A DNA stretch of 64,000 nucleotides from Arthrobacter echini (lineage in GTDB: Bacteria; Actinomycetota; Actinomycetes; Actinomycetales; Micrococcaceae), in contig NZ_SSWH01000013.1 of NCBI RefSeq assembly GCF_004803505.1, positions 24,691 to 88,690 of the forward strand, read 5' to 3'. Position numbers and translations under genes: made by a program. This document shows, one piece after another, positions 1-7,813 of the stretch. Each line of letters opens with the position of its first letter. The stretch's first letter is position 1. Below the pieces are notes generated by a model. It made no database searches. It had not been told where the DNA came from and worked only from the letters and a program-made list of their open reading frames with translations.

Positions 1-2
1 AC

Positions 3-168
3 GCGTACGAGGTGCGAGCGGACGAGGTCCTGAAGGGCGATCCGGATGGACACCTCCGAACCTCTCCTCGTCTTCGCCACGGTGCAGGACGGCGAATGGT
101 TCACGCTGACCCCGACCGATGGGACTGCGCCCTTCTCCCAGGATGCGGTCGACGAGATCGAGCGGTGA
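3..168 (+). pseudogene. Remnant of a small 'VLKG'-type secreted protein (C-terminal debris)
   Basis: Two reading frames each carry part of a recognisable pattern. The frame starting at base 3 reads AYEVRADEVLKGDPDGHL, the typical mid-region of small exported proteins with a 'V.V.EVLKGD' strand. A second frame (46-168) reads TSEPLLVFATVQDGEW and ends EIER-stop, which resembles the C-terminal part of the same kind of protein. The intervening segment seems to be missing and the frame has changed, so I read this as a decayed gene whose 5' end lies outside the window. There is no ribosome binding site before the ATG at 46. Family assignment is from memory of sequence patterns and is tentative. Confidence 0.35.
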
Positions 169-235
169 GTGCGGAGTCGTCGTGCGGAGTCGTAGTGCGG
201 AGTCGATGAGTGCAGTGTCGTAGTGCGGAGTCGAT
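169..235. repeat. Short tandem repeat, about 13-bp unit, five copies
   Basis: Five head-to-tail copies of GTGCGGAGTCGTA/C, with the third and last copies ending in GAT and the fourth being GTGCAGTGTCGTA. The array begins immediately after the stop codon of the decayed gene. From 236 to 405, up to the stop of the HNH gene on the other strand, I see no gene, hairpin or promoter I can support. Confidence 0.8.
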
Positions 236-405
236 CCCTCCGCCGTTCGTGCAGTCGCTGCACAGCGTGCCGAGAGGAACCATGTGGGCTCCTCCTTTCG
301 GCAACCCCTCCATTCAGCAGGGTGGCAGACAAGTTCCATCCTTTGGACCACACGCTGGGTTTTCACCTGCAGGACTTCGAACGCAGGACCGAGGAGTCCC
401 TGCAG

Positions 406-2265
406 CTACGACGACGGCATCGCTGCACACCTCGCGTCGCCCCTGACGACGGCTGTCGCGCCGACGGTCACCTCGGCCGTGGCTCCGACGGATTCCTCGG
501 CCGTCATTTCGGCGGTTGCCTCGGCTGTAGCGCCGACGGATTCCTCCGCCGTCGTGTCGACGGTCGCCTCGGCTGTAACGCCCCCAAATTCCTCGGCCAT
601 CGCGTTGCGGCCGATAGCTGTCGCGTGGACGGGCTCGTCGTGGCCGCCGGGCAGACCGTCGTCGAGATTCGGTACTCCTCGCTCCCTGCGCAGCCGCGTG
701 TCAGGTTCGCTGCCGAGGCTCGGCGGCGCCGTGGAGGTGTAGATGTGGCCCGTCGGTGTACGGAGGTCGATGGTGTGGGTCGGACCGGCGCGGGTGCCGG
801 CTCTCCAGCCCCTGATCTCCTTGGTGTGATTGCACGCCTCGCAGAGCCCTGCACCGTTCTGGAGGCTCGTGGGACCGGCGTCCTGCCAGGGAACTATGTG
901 GTCGTAGTGCCGGATCGGTGCGTCGCAATAGGGAGTCCGGCAGGATCGGTCGCGGATCTGGATGAAGCGGCGTTGCCCGGCGGTGAAGAGCCGTGACCGC
1001 GATTCGACGGCCAGCAGTTCTCCGGTGCCGGGCGCCGTGTACAGTCTGCGCAGCCAGACCTTGAACTCCGGGCCGGAGGTGAAGGAATGATCGGGCTCGA
1101 GGTCCGGTCTGAAGAAGGACCGATCGGATTCGAGGTCCGGGCCGGAGGTGAGGGAATGATCGGGCTCGGTGGGATTGGCCTGGAGTGGTGCCTGACCAGA
1201 GCCGTGGTCTCGACCTGCGTCCTGGGCTCGTCCTGCATCCTGGTCCTGTCCTGAACCCACTACAGCGCGTGCCCACCCGGCGGGGACGATGCCGTACCCG
1301 GTGAGATGCGCTGGTTCGCTATCGCCCTGGAGGAGGGTGCGGTCCGTCATGACCAGTTGGAGGTCCACGCCGCAGAACCCTGCACGTGATCCAGTGGTCC
1401 GTTCGACCAGCTCATCGGCCATGATCTGACCGCGACTGCGCGTATCGCCCTTTGCTCGCAGGGAGTCCGCCTGCCTGGTCAGGGCGGCGTACACACCCAC
1501 TCCCTGCGTGACGGGAAGGAGTGCCGTCAGATAGATCATGGTGTCCGGTGCCGGGCGCAGACTCACACACCGCTCGGAGGCGGCATGACGTGCACGGCGA
1601 GCCACGGATGCCGGATCCCTGCGGTACGCCGCAGCCCGAACCGCCGCGGTGATCGCCCGGTCACCAGCACCGGCGAACGTACCTGTGTCCGGAGCGAGCT
1701 CTTCGTCGACTCCGCATCTGTCCGCCGCGGTCAGGCAGGCGGTTTCACGCACCAGGACCGTCGCTCGCCACTCGTTGAGCTGCCCATTCTCCAAAGCGGC
1801 CAGGGTACGCGGCATCTCGGTGACCAGCGCTCTCGCCAGTCCGAGCAGGCGGTTACCCCTGGCCGGGGCTTCACCTCGAGCAAGAGCGATCTGCGCGGCG
1901 ACTCCATATCCCTGCTCCGACCGAGGAGTCCCCGCTGCGGCCTGGGCACGACGCTCCGCGAGATCGAAGGCGACGGAGACCCTCGCCTGCGCGCCGGCAA
2001 TCGCACACTTGAGATCCTCGAGCTGACGCAACTGATCGATCAACCCCGCCCTGTCGTTGCCGATGGCCAGCGAGGACACTTCTTGGGTCAGGGAGCCCAC
2101 CATGGAATGCGATGCAGCGCCATCCGGATACGTGAAGGCGTGACCCCCACGAGCAGTGGAACGCTCAGGAGAAAGGCCGGAGACGATGCCCTCTGACGGG
2201 CTCGTAGCCGCGCACCTCGGCGCCACCGCCGTGCCCCCGCCCCTGAGTCCATGCCTGCTATCCAT
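406..2265 (-). CDS. DUF222 / HNH endonuclease domain protein (13E12-repeat type)
   Basis: 619 residues. The N-terminal half is a DUF222 helical region (about residues 65-300). An HNH nuclease module follows near residues 440-480, with CRTPYC, DHIVPW, an Asn-rich turn and CEACNHTKE, that is, two Cys pairs around the catalytic DHIV. This family is abundant and multi-copy in actinobacteria, and its role (mobile-element-like nuclease or repair) is not settled. The linker before the nuclease carries repeated DHS.TSGP units, and the tail after residue 550 carries repeated [11 protein letters not shown] units. The first 55 residues look non-conserved, so translation may start at the Met of MVGSLTQEV instead. 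No operon partner. Confidence 0.85.
   Translation of the reverse strand: MDSRHGLRGGGTAVAPRCAATSPSEGIVSGLSPERSTARGGHAFTYPDGAASHSMVGSLTQEVSSLAIGNDRAGLIDQLRQLEDLKCAIAGAQARVSVAFDLAERRAQAAAGTPRSEQGYGVAAQIALARGEAPARGNRLLGLARALVTEMPRTLAALENGQLNEWRATVLVRETACLTAADRCGVDEELAPDTGTFAGAGDRAITAAVRAAAYRRDPASVARRARHAASERCVSLRPAPDTMIYLTALLPVTQGVGVYAALTRQADSLRAKGDTRSRGQIMADELVERTTGSRAGFCGVDLQLVMTDRTLLQGDSEPAHLTGYGIVPAGWARAVVGSGQDQDAGRAQDAGRDHGSGQAPLQANPTEPDHSLTSGPDLESDRSFFRPDLEPDHSFTSGPEFKVWLRRLYTAPGTGELLAVESRSRLFTAGQRRFIQIRDRSCRTPYCDAPIRHYDHIVPWQDAGPTSLQNGAGLCEACNHTKEIRGWRAGTRAGPTHTIDLRTPTGHIYTSTAPPSLGSEPDTRLRRERGVPNLDDGLPGGHDEPVHATAIGRNAMAEEFGGVTAEATVDTTAEESVGATAEATAEMTAEESVGATAEVTVGATAVVRGDARCAAMPSS
468..600. 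repeat. Imperfect in-frame repeats in the HNH gene tail
   Basis: Two long and one partial copy of a unit whose plus-strand core is CCGACGGATTCCTC(G/C)GCCGTC. It encodes an acidic, Ala/Thr-rich [11 protein letters not shown] motif. The copies stay in frame, so length changes here would leave the upstream nuclease domain intact. Confidence 0.6.
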
Positions 2266-2510
2266 GTCTCAGTTTCTCAGTCCCTACCACTATCGCGGGG
2301 AACCGGATGGCCTATGTGGATAACTCCTACGAGTACAGACCGAACCCGCATCCGCTGCCACGCCAGCCCCCGATCGTCGCGAGCCTTCAGTGGCGGTGAG
2401 CCGCAACTCCGTGAGTCGCCCGGACACCGCGCCCGGCTTCCGCCCGCCTACTGCACTACCCCGATGACCCACACCGGAGCGCGCCGAAGCCCGATGTCCA
2501 CTCCACTCGG

Positions 2511-2516
2511 TAGGCT
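2511..2516 (+). promoter_or_regulatory. -10 box of a probable leaderless tmk promoter
   Basis: TAGGCT ends six bases before the GTG start of tmk. This places the expected transcription start at or next to the start codon. No Shine-Dalgarno is visible, which also points to a leaderless message. The rest of 2266-2522 holds nothing else I recognise. Confidence 0.45.
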
Positions 2517-2522
2517 TGGCGC

Positions 2523-3170
2523 GTGACATATCCCCTCCCCCACGGGCTGCCGGGCCTGTTCATCGCGCTCGAAGGCGGAGACGGTGCCGGCAAGTCGACG
2601 CAGGTATCGCTCCTGTGCCGTGCGCTCGAGGAGGACGGCCGGAACGTCGTCCGCACCCGGGAACCCGGCGGCACGCCGATCGGCGAGACACTGCGCTCCC
2701 TCGTCCTCGAGCACGGGCACGGTGAGATCGACGCCCGGACGGAGGCCCTGCTGTTCGCAGCGTCCCGTGCCGCCCATGTGCACCAGGTGATCGTGCCTGC
2801 CCTGACGCGCGGCGACGTCGTCGTCTGCGACCGCTACATCGATTCCTCCGTGGCGTATCAGGGCGTGGGACGGGACCTCGGTGCCCGCGCCGTCCTCGAC
2901 GTCAACCTGTGGGCCACCGACGGGCTCCGCCCGGATCTGACGGTACTGCTCGACGTCGACCCCGCCGAGGGACGCTCACGCCGCACCGCAGGACGGCCCG
3001 GGGAGGATCGGATGGAGTCCGAACCCGACGGCTTCCATGCGAGGATCCGAGCGGCTTTCCTCGAGCTGGCACAGGCGGACCCGGACAGGTATCTCGTACT
3101 GAGTGCGGCCGCCAGCACGGAGGAGATCCACGCCGCAGTCCTCGAGCAGCTCACCAGGATCCCGGCATGA
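2523..3170 (+). CDS. tmk: Thymidylate kinase
   Basis: 215 residues. Phosphorylates dTMP to dTDP with ATP in the cytosol for DNA synthesis. The P-loop GGDGAGKST is at residues 18-26, followed by the TREPGGTPIGE motif that binds dTMP, and DRYIDSSVAYQG with the catalytic DR-Y signature. The lid region (RSRRTAGRPGEDRMES) is Arg-rich. Length is normal for the family. The GTG start is chosen because it directly precedes conserved sequence and sits six bases after a -10 box. The stop overlaps the next start as ATGA, indicating translational coupling with holB. Confidence 0.97.
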   Translation: MTYPLPHGLPGLFIALEGGDGAGKSTQVSLLCRALEEDGRNVVRTREPGGTPIGETLRSLVLEHGHGEIDARTEALLFAASRAAHVHQVIVPALTRGDVVVCDRYIDSSVAYQGVGRDLGARAVLDVNLWATDGLRPDLTVLLDVDPAEGRSRRTAGRPGEDRMESEPDGFHARIRAAFLELAQADPDRYLVLSAAASTEEIHAAVLEQLTRIPA

Positions 3171-4360
3171 ACCCGGTGGCGCAGAGCCTTCCGACGACCG
3201 GCGTCTGGGCCGAGCTCCGCGGCCAGGAGCAGGTGGTCGAACAGCTCGGCCGTGCTGCCCGGTCGGACACCCCCACGCACGCCTGGCTCTTCACGGGCCC
3301 GCCCGGTTCGGGCCGGTCCAATGCCGCACGTGCCTTCGCGGCGGCCCTGCTGTGCGACCGCGTGGCCCTCGACGAACGCGGCTGCGGTGCCTGCAAGGCA
3401 TGCCGTACCGTCCTGGCCGGTACGCACGCGGATCTGACCAACGTCACCACGGAGAAGGTGACGATCACCATCGACGAGGCCCGCGAGCTCGTGCGGAAGG
3501 CCCAGGACAAGCCCTCCACCGGCCGCTGGCGCATCATCATCGTCGAGGACGCCGACCGCATGCAGGAACGCAGCACGAACGTACTGCTCAAGGCCATCGA
3601 GGAACCGCCACCGCGCACCATCTGGCTCCTGTGCGCGCCGAGCCCGGGTGATGTCCTCGTGACCATCCGTTCGCGCTGCCGATCCGTGGCCCTGCGCCTG
3701 CCTCCCGTCCAGGACGTCGCCGATCTGCTCGTGACGCGCGACGGCATCGACCCGATCACGGCGGAAGCGGCCGCCCGTGCGGCCCAGAGCCATATCGGCG
3801 TGGCCAGGCGCCTGGCCACCGACGACGGCGCCAGGGAGCGGCGCAACGAGATCGTCCGGCTGCCACTGACCCTGCGCTCGGTGTCCGGTGCGATGCGTGC
3901 CGCCGCCGATCTCGTCAAGCTGGCCGAGGCCGAAGCGCAGAGTTCGTTCGAGCAGCGTGATGCCCAGGAGCGCGCAGCGCTCCTGGCGACTCTCGGCGCT
4001 CCGGAGACGGGCGCCCTGCCGCCGTCCATGCGGGCGCAACTCAAACGACTGGAGGAGGACCAGACGCGGCGGGCAAAACGGTCGAAGAACGACTACTTCG
4101 ACCGCGCTCTGACCGACCTCATCTCCTTCTACCGCGATGTGCTCATGCTCCAGGTCTCGAGCGGCCAGTCGCTCGTCAACGAACCCATGCGCGCCGAACT
4201 CGAGGACTTCGCACGGCGGGAGAGCGCCGAGGAGACACTCCTGCGCCTCGAATCGATCAACGAGGTCCGCACCAGACTCGTCAGCACCAACGTCTCGCCC
4301 CTCCTCGCGATCGAAGCCATGACCGTGAGCCTGCTGTCCCGGAAGGACCTCGACCGATGA
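3167..4360 (+). CDS. holB: DNA polymerase III subunit delta'
   Basis: 397 residues. Clamp-loader subunit that works with DnaX and the delta subunit to load the sliding clamp. It begins MNPVAQSLPTTGVWAELRGQ. It has a degenerate Walker A (GPPGSGRSNAARAF, Arg for the usual Lys), as is common in delta' subunits that do not hydrolyse ATP. The zinc module contains CGACKACR. The sensor region IIIVEDADRMQERSTNVLLKAIEEP is classical for the family. An open frame extends upstream, but the ATG overlapping the tmk stop gives the normal family length. tmk-holB is a conserved actinobacterial pair. Confidence 0.95.
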   Translation: MNPVAQSLPTTGVWAELRGQEQVVEQLGRAARSDTPTHAWLFTGPPGSGRSNAARAFAAALLCDRVALDERGCGACKACRTVLAGTHADLTNVTTEKVTITIDEARELVRKAQDKPSTGRWRIIIVEDADRMQERSTNVLLKAIEEPPPRTIWLLCAPSPGDVLVTIRSRCRSVALRLPPVQDVADLLVTRDGIDPITAEAAARAAQSHIGVARRLATDDGARERRNEIVRLPLTLRSVSGAMRAAADLVKLAEAEAQSSFEQRDAQERAALLATLGAPETGALPPSMRAQLKRLEEDQTRRAKRSKNDYFDRALTDLISFYRDVLMLQVSSGQSLVNEPMRAELEDFARRESAEETLLRLESINEVRTRLVSTNVSPLLAIEAMTVSLLSRKDLDR

Positions 4361-5964
4361 GCACTGGTACACCCCCTGACAGTTCGCCGAGTCGGAGAAG
4401 CAGCCGACGACGTCGGGCACTGGCGGCCATGGCCGCATCGGCCGCCGTCGTGCTCGGTGCCTCCGGGTGCACCCTGTTCTCCCCCGGGAACTCCGCCGAA
4501 GAGGTCCCGGCCGGCCAGGGCGACGCGGCGGGGACCGCCGATCCCGCCGTCATCGGGGACATCGACGAGGACCTGCGCGACTTCTACACCCAGGAGGTGC
4601 GCTGGGAGGACTGCGAGGAGGTGTTCTCCTGCACCACCATCGAGGTGCCGCTGGACTACGACGATCCCGGCCGCGAGAGCATCGAGATCACGGCCATCCG
4701 CTCGGCTGCGACGGGGGATTCCCAGGGCACCGTCCTGGTCAATCCCGGCGGTCCGGGAGGATCGGGATTCAACATCGTGAGGGACTCCATCGAGTACGTG
4801 ACGAGCGATCGCCTGCGCGAGAACTACGACGTCCTCGGCTTCGATCCCCGCGGCGTGAACCGCTCCAGCCCGATCCAGTGCTACACCGATGCCGAACAGG
4901 ACGAGGCCCGGCAGGAGTCCTACCCGGCGGACGCCTCCGAGGAGGAACTGCTCGCGCTCATCAGCGCGGACGCCGAGGAGTTCGCGTCAATGTGCGCCGA
5001 CCGCACGGGTGAGCTGCTCGGCTTCGTGGACACCCGGTCCGCCGCACGCGACATGGACATCCTGCGTGCCCTCGTCGGCGACAGCTCGCTGAACTACCTC
5101 GGCTTCTCCTACGGGACCCAGCTCGGTGCGACCTACGCCGACCTGTTCCCCGAGCGCGTGGGGCGCCTGGTCCTCGACGGCGCCATCGATCCGTCCCTGA
5201 GCAACGAGGAGATCACCCTCGGTCAGGCCGTCGGGTTCGAGCGCGCCGTCCGCGCCTACGTGGCCGATTGCCAGCAGGAGCAGGACTGCCCGTACGCGGG
5301 CACGGTCGACGACGGCGTCGGCCGGATCCAGGAACTGTTCGCCTCCGTTGAGCGCGAACCCATGACGGCGGCCGACGGCCGCGAGGTGCCCGTCTCGACG
5401 TTCGTCCAGGGCTTCATCCTGCCCCTCTACGACAACTCGAACTGGCCCGTCCTGACGCAGGCGGTCGAGGACGCACTCGAGGGGGATCCCACGTCGATGC
5501 TCTACCTGGCCGACCTCTCCGCCGAGCGCGATCCGGACGGCACCTATGCCACCAATTCGACGTCGGCCTTCCTCGCCGTGAACTGCCTCGACTACCCGAT
5601 GGCGAGCGACCCGGTACAGTTGCGCGCCGAGGAGGAGGAGCTCGTCGCGGCCTCACCCACCTTCGGCAGCTTCCTGGCCTACGGCGGGCTGACGTGCGCG
5701 CCGTGGGCCTACCCGCCCGTCCTCGAACCTGCCCCCCTGACGGCAGCGGGAGCTGCTCCGATCGTCGTCATCGGCACCACCGGGGATCCCGCAACGCCCT
5801 ACGCGTGGTCGACGGCGCTCGCCGAGCAGCTCGAATCGGGCGTCCGGGTGACCTGGGAGGGCGAGGGCCACACCGCGTACGGCCGGTCGAATGCCTGCAT
5901 CCAGGATCTGGTGGACGACTACTTCATCGACGGCACGGTGCCGGAGGACGGGACGACCTGCTGA
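4357..5964 (+). CDS. Secreted alpha/beta-hydrolase lipoprotein (tripeptidyl-aminopeptidase family)
   Basis: 535 residues. The N-terminus has an Arg-rich region, a hydrophobic stretch and a lipobox ending LGASGC, so it should be a membrane-anchored exported lipoprotein. The catalytic fold shows the oxyanion-loop NPGGPGGSG, the nucleophile elbow GFSYGTQLG, and a C-terminal TAP-like domain with the Asp in GTTGDPATPY and the His in GEGHTAYG. Proteins of this type (SlpD/SlpE-like, mycobacterial CaeA-like) release short peptides or cleave esters outside the cell; the substrate here is unknown. The start overlaps the holB stop as ATGA, making it the third gene of the tmk operon. Confidence 0.9.
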   Translation: MSTGTPPDSSPSRRSSRRRRALAAMAASAAVVLGASGCTLFSPGNSAEEVPAGQGDAAGTADPAVIGDIDEDLRDFYTQEVRWEDCEEVFSCTTIEVPLDYDDPGRESIEITAIRSAATGDSQGTVLVNPGGPGGSGFNIVRDSIEYVTSDRLRENYDVLGFDPRGVNRSSPIQCYTDAEQDEARQESYPADASEEELLALISADAEEFASMCADRTGELLGFVDTRSAARDMDILRALVGDSSLNYLGFSYGTQLGATYADLFPERVGRLVLDGAIDPSLSNEEITLGQAVGFERAVRAYVADCQQEQDCPYAGTVDDGVGRIQELFASVEREPMTAADGREVPVSTFVQGFILPLYDNSNWPVLTQAVEDALEGDPTSMLYLADLSAERDPDGTYATNSTSAFLAVNCLDYPMASDPVQLRAEEEELVAASPTFGSFLAYGGLTCAPWAYPPVLEPAPLTAAGAAPIVVIGTTGDPATPYAWSTALAEQLESGVRVTWEGEGHTAYGRSNACIQDLVDDYFIDGTVPEDGTTC

Positions 5965-6025
5965 GGCGCGGGTCGCCGCGCACCGGGCGTGTCACGGAGC
6001 GGATCCCGGTCGGTCACCGGTCGCT

Positions 6026-6054
6026 TTGACCCCGGGCCGGGGCTCCGATAAAGT
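6026..6054 (+). promoter_or_regulatory. Promoter of tRNA-Thr
   Basis: TTGACC at 6026-6031 and TAAAGT at 6049-6054, separated by 17 bases, is a strong housekeeping-sigma pattern. It would start transcription near 6061, about 40 bases before the mature tRNA. Confidence 0.75.
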
Positions 6055-6099
6055 CGTGAGCTGTGGATCGGCCCGGGTACAGCCCGGCCGGGAAGCATT

Positions 6100-6172
6100 G
6101 CCTCCTTAGCTCAGTCGGTAGAGCGTCTCACTCGTAATGAGAAGGTCGCCAGTTCGACTCTGGCAGGAGGCT
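6100..6172 (+). tRNA. tRNA-Thr (anticodon CGT)
   Basis: Cloverleaf readable by eye: acceptor GCCTCCT pairs with AGGAGGC, D-arm AGCTCAGTCGGTAGAGC, anticodon arm TCTCA-CTCGTAA-TGAGA, and T-loop GTTCGACTC. The loop places CGT as the anticodon, reading ACG. CCA is not encoded. Confidence 0.96.
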
Positions 6173-6173
6173 C

Positions 6174-6209
6174 AACAGGGCCCCGGACAGCGTGCTGCCG
6201 GGGTCTGTT
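6174..6209 (+). terminator. Terminator after tRNA-Thr
   Basis: AACAG..CCCCGG pairs with CCGGGG..CTGTT around a short loop, starting one base after the tRNA. It lies between two converging transcription units, so it may also serve csrA from the other side. Confidence 0.65.
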
Positions 6210-6246
6210 CATGTCTGCCAGGTCAGGCGCTCGCTACGCCTGCGCC

Positions 6247-6531
6247 CTACTGGGACGCGTCCGGCGGTGTGGCCCCAGTGGAATCCTCCGTGGAAACCAC
6301 CGCGCCGGACTGCAGCAGGGCCCTGAGCGCATCGGCTCCCTCGGAGTCAGCCGCCGCGGCAGCCAGATTCGCCTCCACGACGGCTCGCAGCACCTCCTCG
6401 CGCTGGATCCTCACCCCGCGCGGTGCGTCGATACCGATCCGGATGCCGTCACCGCGGGAATCGAGCACCGTGATGACGATGTCGTCGCCGATCAGGATCT
6501 GCTCGCCGACCTTTCGCGTTAGTACAAGCAC
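6247..6531 (-). CDS. csrA: Translational regulator CsrA
   Basis: 94 residues; the first 60 are canonical CsrA (MLVLTRKVGEQILIGDDI, then GIDAPRGVRIQREEV with the Arg/Glu pair used in GGA-RNA contact). About 30 extra, low-complexity residues follow. The protein binds GGA motifs in mRNA leaders and blocks translation. In flagellated Gram-positives its activity is held by FliW and released when flagellin accumulates. Last gene of the flgB-csrA array, five bases from the FlhF-like stop. The FliW partner (35054-35422) and a candidate target, the fliC leader, are both in this window. Confidence 0.95.
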   Translation of the reverse strand: MLVLTRKVGEQILIGDDIVITVLDSRGDGIRIGIDAPRGVRIQREEVLRAVVEANLAAAAADSEGADALRALLQSGAVVSTEDSTGATPPDASQ

Positions 6532-6535
6532 GGTG

Positions 6536-7813
6536 TCACTCTATCCCGGCGGGCTCGGCACGACGGCGACCACTGCCCAGCGGTCGTCGAGCCGGGTCAG
6601 CCATGGACGGAGCGCCCGCGCCCATCATGGACGTGGCATCCGAGGCCGCTCCTGCGGGCCTCCCGTCCAGCCAGCCGACGGGGAGTCCGAGCGTGAGGAC
6701 CGTCTCCGGCGTGGAGGTCTCCTTCGATCCGACGACGGCGAGACCGGCCGGCCGCAGCCCCGCCCGCTCCATGCTCCTGGCCTGGGCGCCGACCCACGCG
6801 GCGGTGTCGGCCTCCTTGCGCCCGGCGTCGACCGCGAGCCAGACCTGGTCCGGACGCAGCGCGAGCAGGAACCGGCCGTCCGCGACCACGTCGGACGAGG
6901 TCAGGGCCACGAAGACCGCGTGCCCGCCATCCACTCCTGCGGCCCGGGCCGCATTGGCGTCGAGCCGGTCGGCGATCGCGCGCACGTCCCGCGGAAACCG
7001 CCCCGGTGGCCCGCTGACAGCGAGCGCCGCGGGATGACCGCCCCCGAGAACCATCGCCATCGAGTGGACCACGTCCCAGCTGACAGCCGGGGAGCCGATG
7101 ACGACGACGAGATCGCCCGCAGCCCGGAGCGCCGTGGGAACCGGAGGCCCGGCGGCAGGCACCCTCACGACCGGGCCGGCGAGCCGGGGTAGCGCGGCGG
7201 GATCCGCGGACTCCTCGCCGAGGTGGTCGGTGGTCCCGGCCGGCTGTGCCTCGGCGCCTGCAGCGGCAGGGAGGACCGCCGACGGGACCAGCACCGGGGT
7301 CCCGGACTCGGCGGGCTCCGCACCGGCGGGAACTGCTGTGGCCCCATCGGTGGCGAACGTGAGATTGTCCATGAGCGCGGCGAAGAGATTCGAGTCGGTC
7401 GAGACCAGCGACGCCGGTTCGTCCGCAGACTCGCGGGGACCGCTCGGCACCTCCGTCCCGCTCGCGAACCGCACCTCGTCCAGTTCCGCCTGCTCGAGCA
7501 GGACGTCGATCGCCCCGGCGGCAGTGGCCGCACGCCGTCGGCCATGCGGCCGCGAACCCGCTGCGGTCGCCGCACCTGCCGGAGCTGCAGCTCCTGCCGC
7601 GCCTGCCGTTGCTCCGGGATCCACCGCACCGTCGTCGCGCTCCGGGACCTCCACCACGATCTCGTAGTGCTTGCGCCCGAACATGCCGTTGATGCCGCCC
7701 ACCGTGACGAGCTCCGCCGAGACGATGAGCGCGCGCGGGCCGTAGCGGGCCGCTGCCTGGGCCTTCAGATCCTTGAGATCCGGGCCCTCAAGATGAAACA
7801 GCTGCTGTGGCAC
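6536..7813 (-). CDS. FlhF-like flagellar protein with degenerate GTPase domain
   Basis: 425 residues. The N-terminus (MPQQLFHLEGPDLKDLKAQ, then GPRALIVSAE and GGINGMFGRKHYEIVVEVPE) follows the FlhF B-domain pattern of a conserved start, 'GP.A.I' strand and 'GG..G.FG...VEV' strand. A Pro/Ala/Gly-rich middle of roughly 150 residues follows. The C-terminal part has the hydrophobic strands of an SRP-GTPase-like fold, but VVVIGSPAVSWDVVHSMA stands where the P-loop GxxGxGKT should be. No DTAG-type motif is seen either. It lies directly after flhA (26-base overlap), where FlhF usually sits. Inferred role: flagellar placement or secretion accessory that cannot hydrolyse GTP in the normal way. Confidence 0.65.
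   Translation of the reverse strand: MPQQLFHLEGPDLKDLKAQAAARYGPRALIVSAELVTVGGINGMFGRKHYEIVVEVPERDDGAVDPGATAGAAGAAAPAGAATAAGSRPHGRRRAATAAGAIDVLLEQAELDEVRFASGTEVPSGPRESADEPASLVSTDSNLFAALMDNLTFATDGATAVPAGAEPAESGTPVLVPSAVLPAAAGAEAQPAGTTDHLGEESADPAALPRLAGPVVRVPAAGPPVPTALRAAGDLVVVIGSPAVSWDVVHSMAMVLGGGHPAALAVSGPPGRFPRDVRAIADRLDANAARAAGVDGGHAVFVALTSSDVVADGRFLLALRPDQVWLAVDAGRKEADTAAWVGAQARSMERAGLRPAGLAVVGSKETSTPETVLTLGLPVGWLDGRPAGAASDATSMMGAGAPSMADPARRPLGSGRRRAEPAGIE

Noticed and set aside
46..168. 40-codon ORF as an independent small gene
   Set aside because: No ribosome binding site and its sequence looks like the C-terminal end of a larger protein; listed as pseudogene debris instead.
2858..4438. 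526-codon minus-strand open frame opposite holB
   Set aside because: Spans two real genes, has no family pattern and exists because of third-position GC bias.
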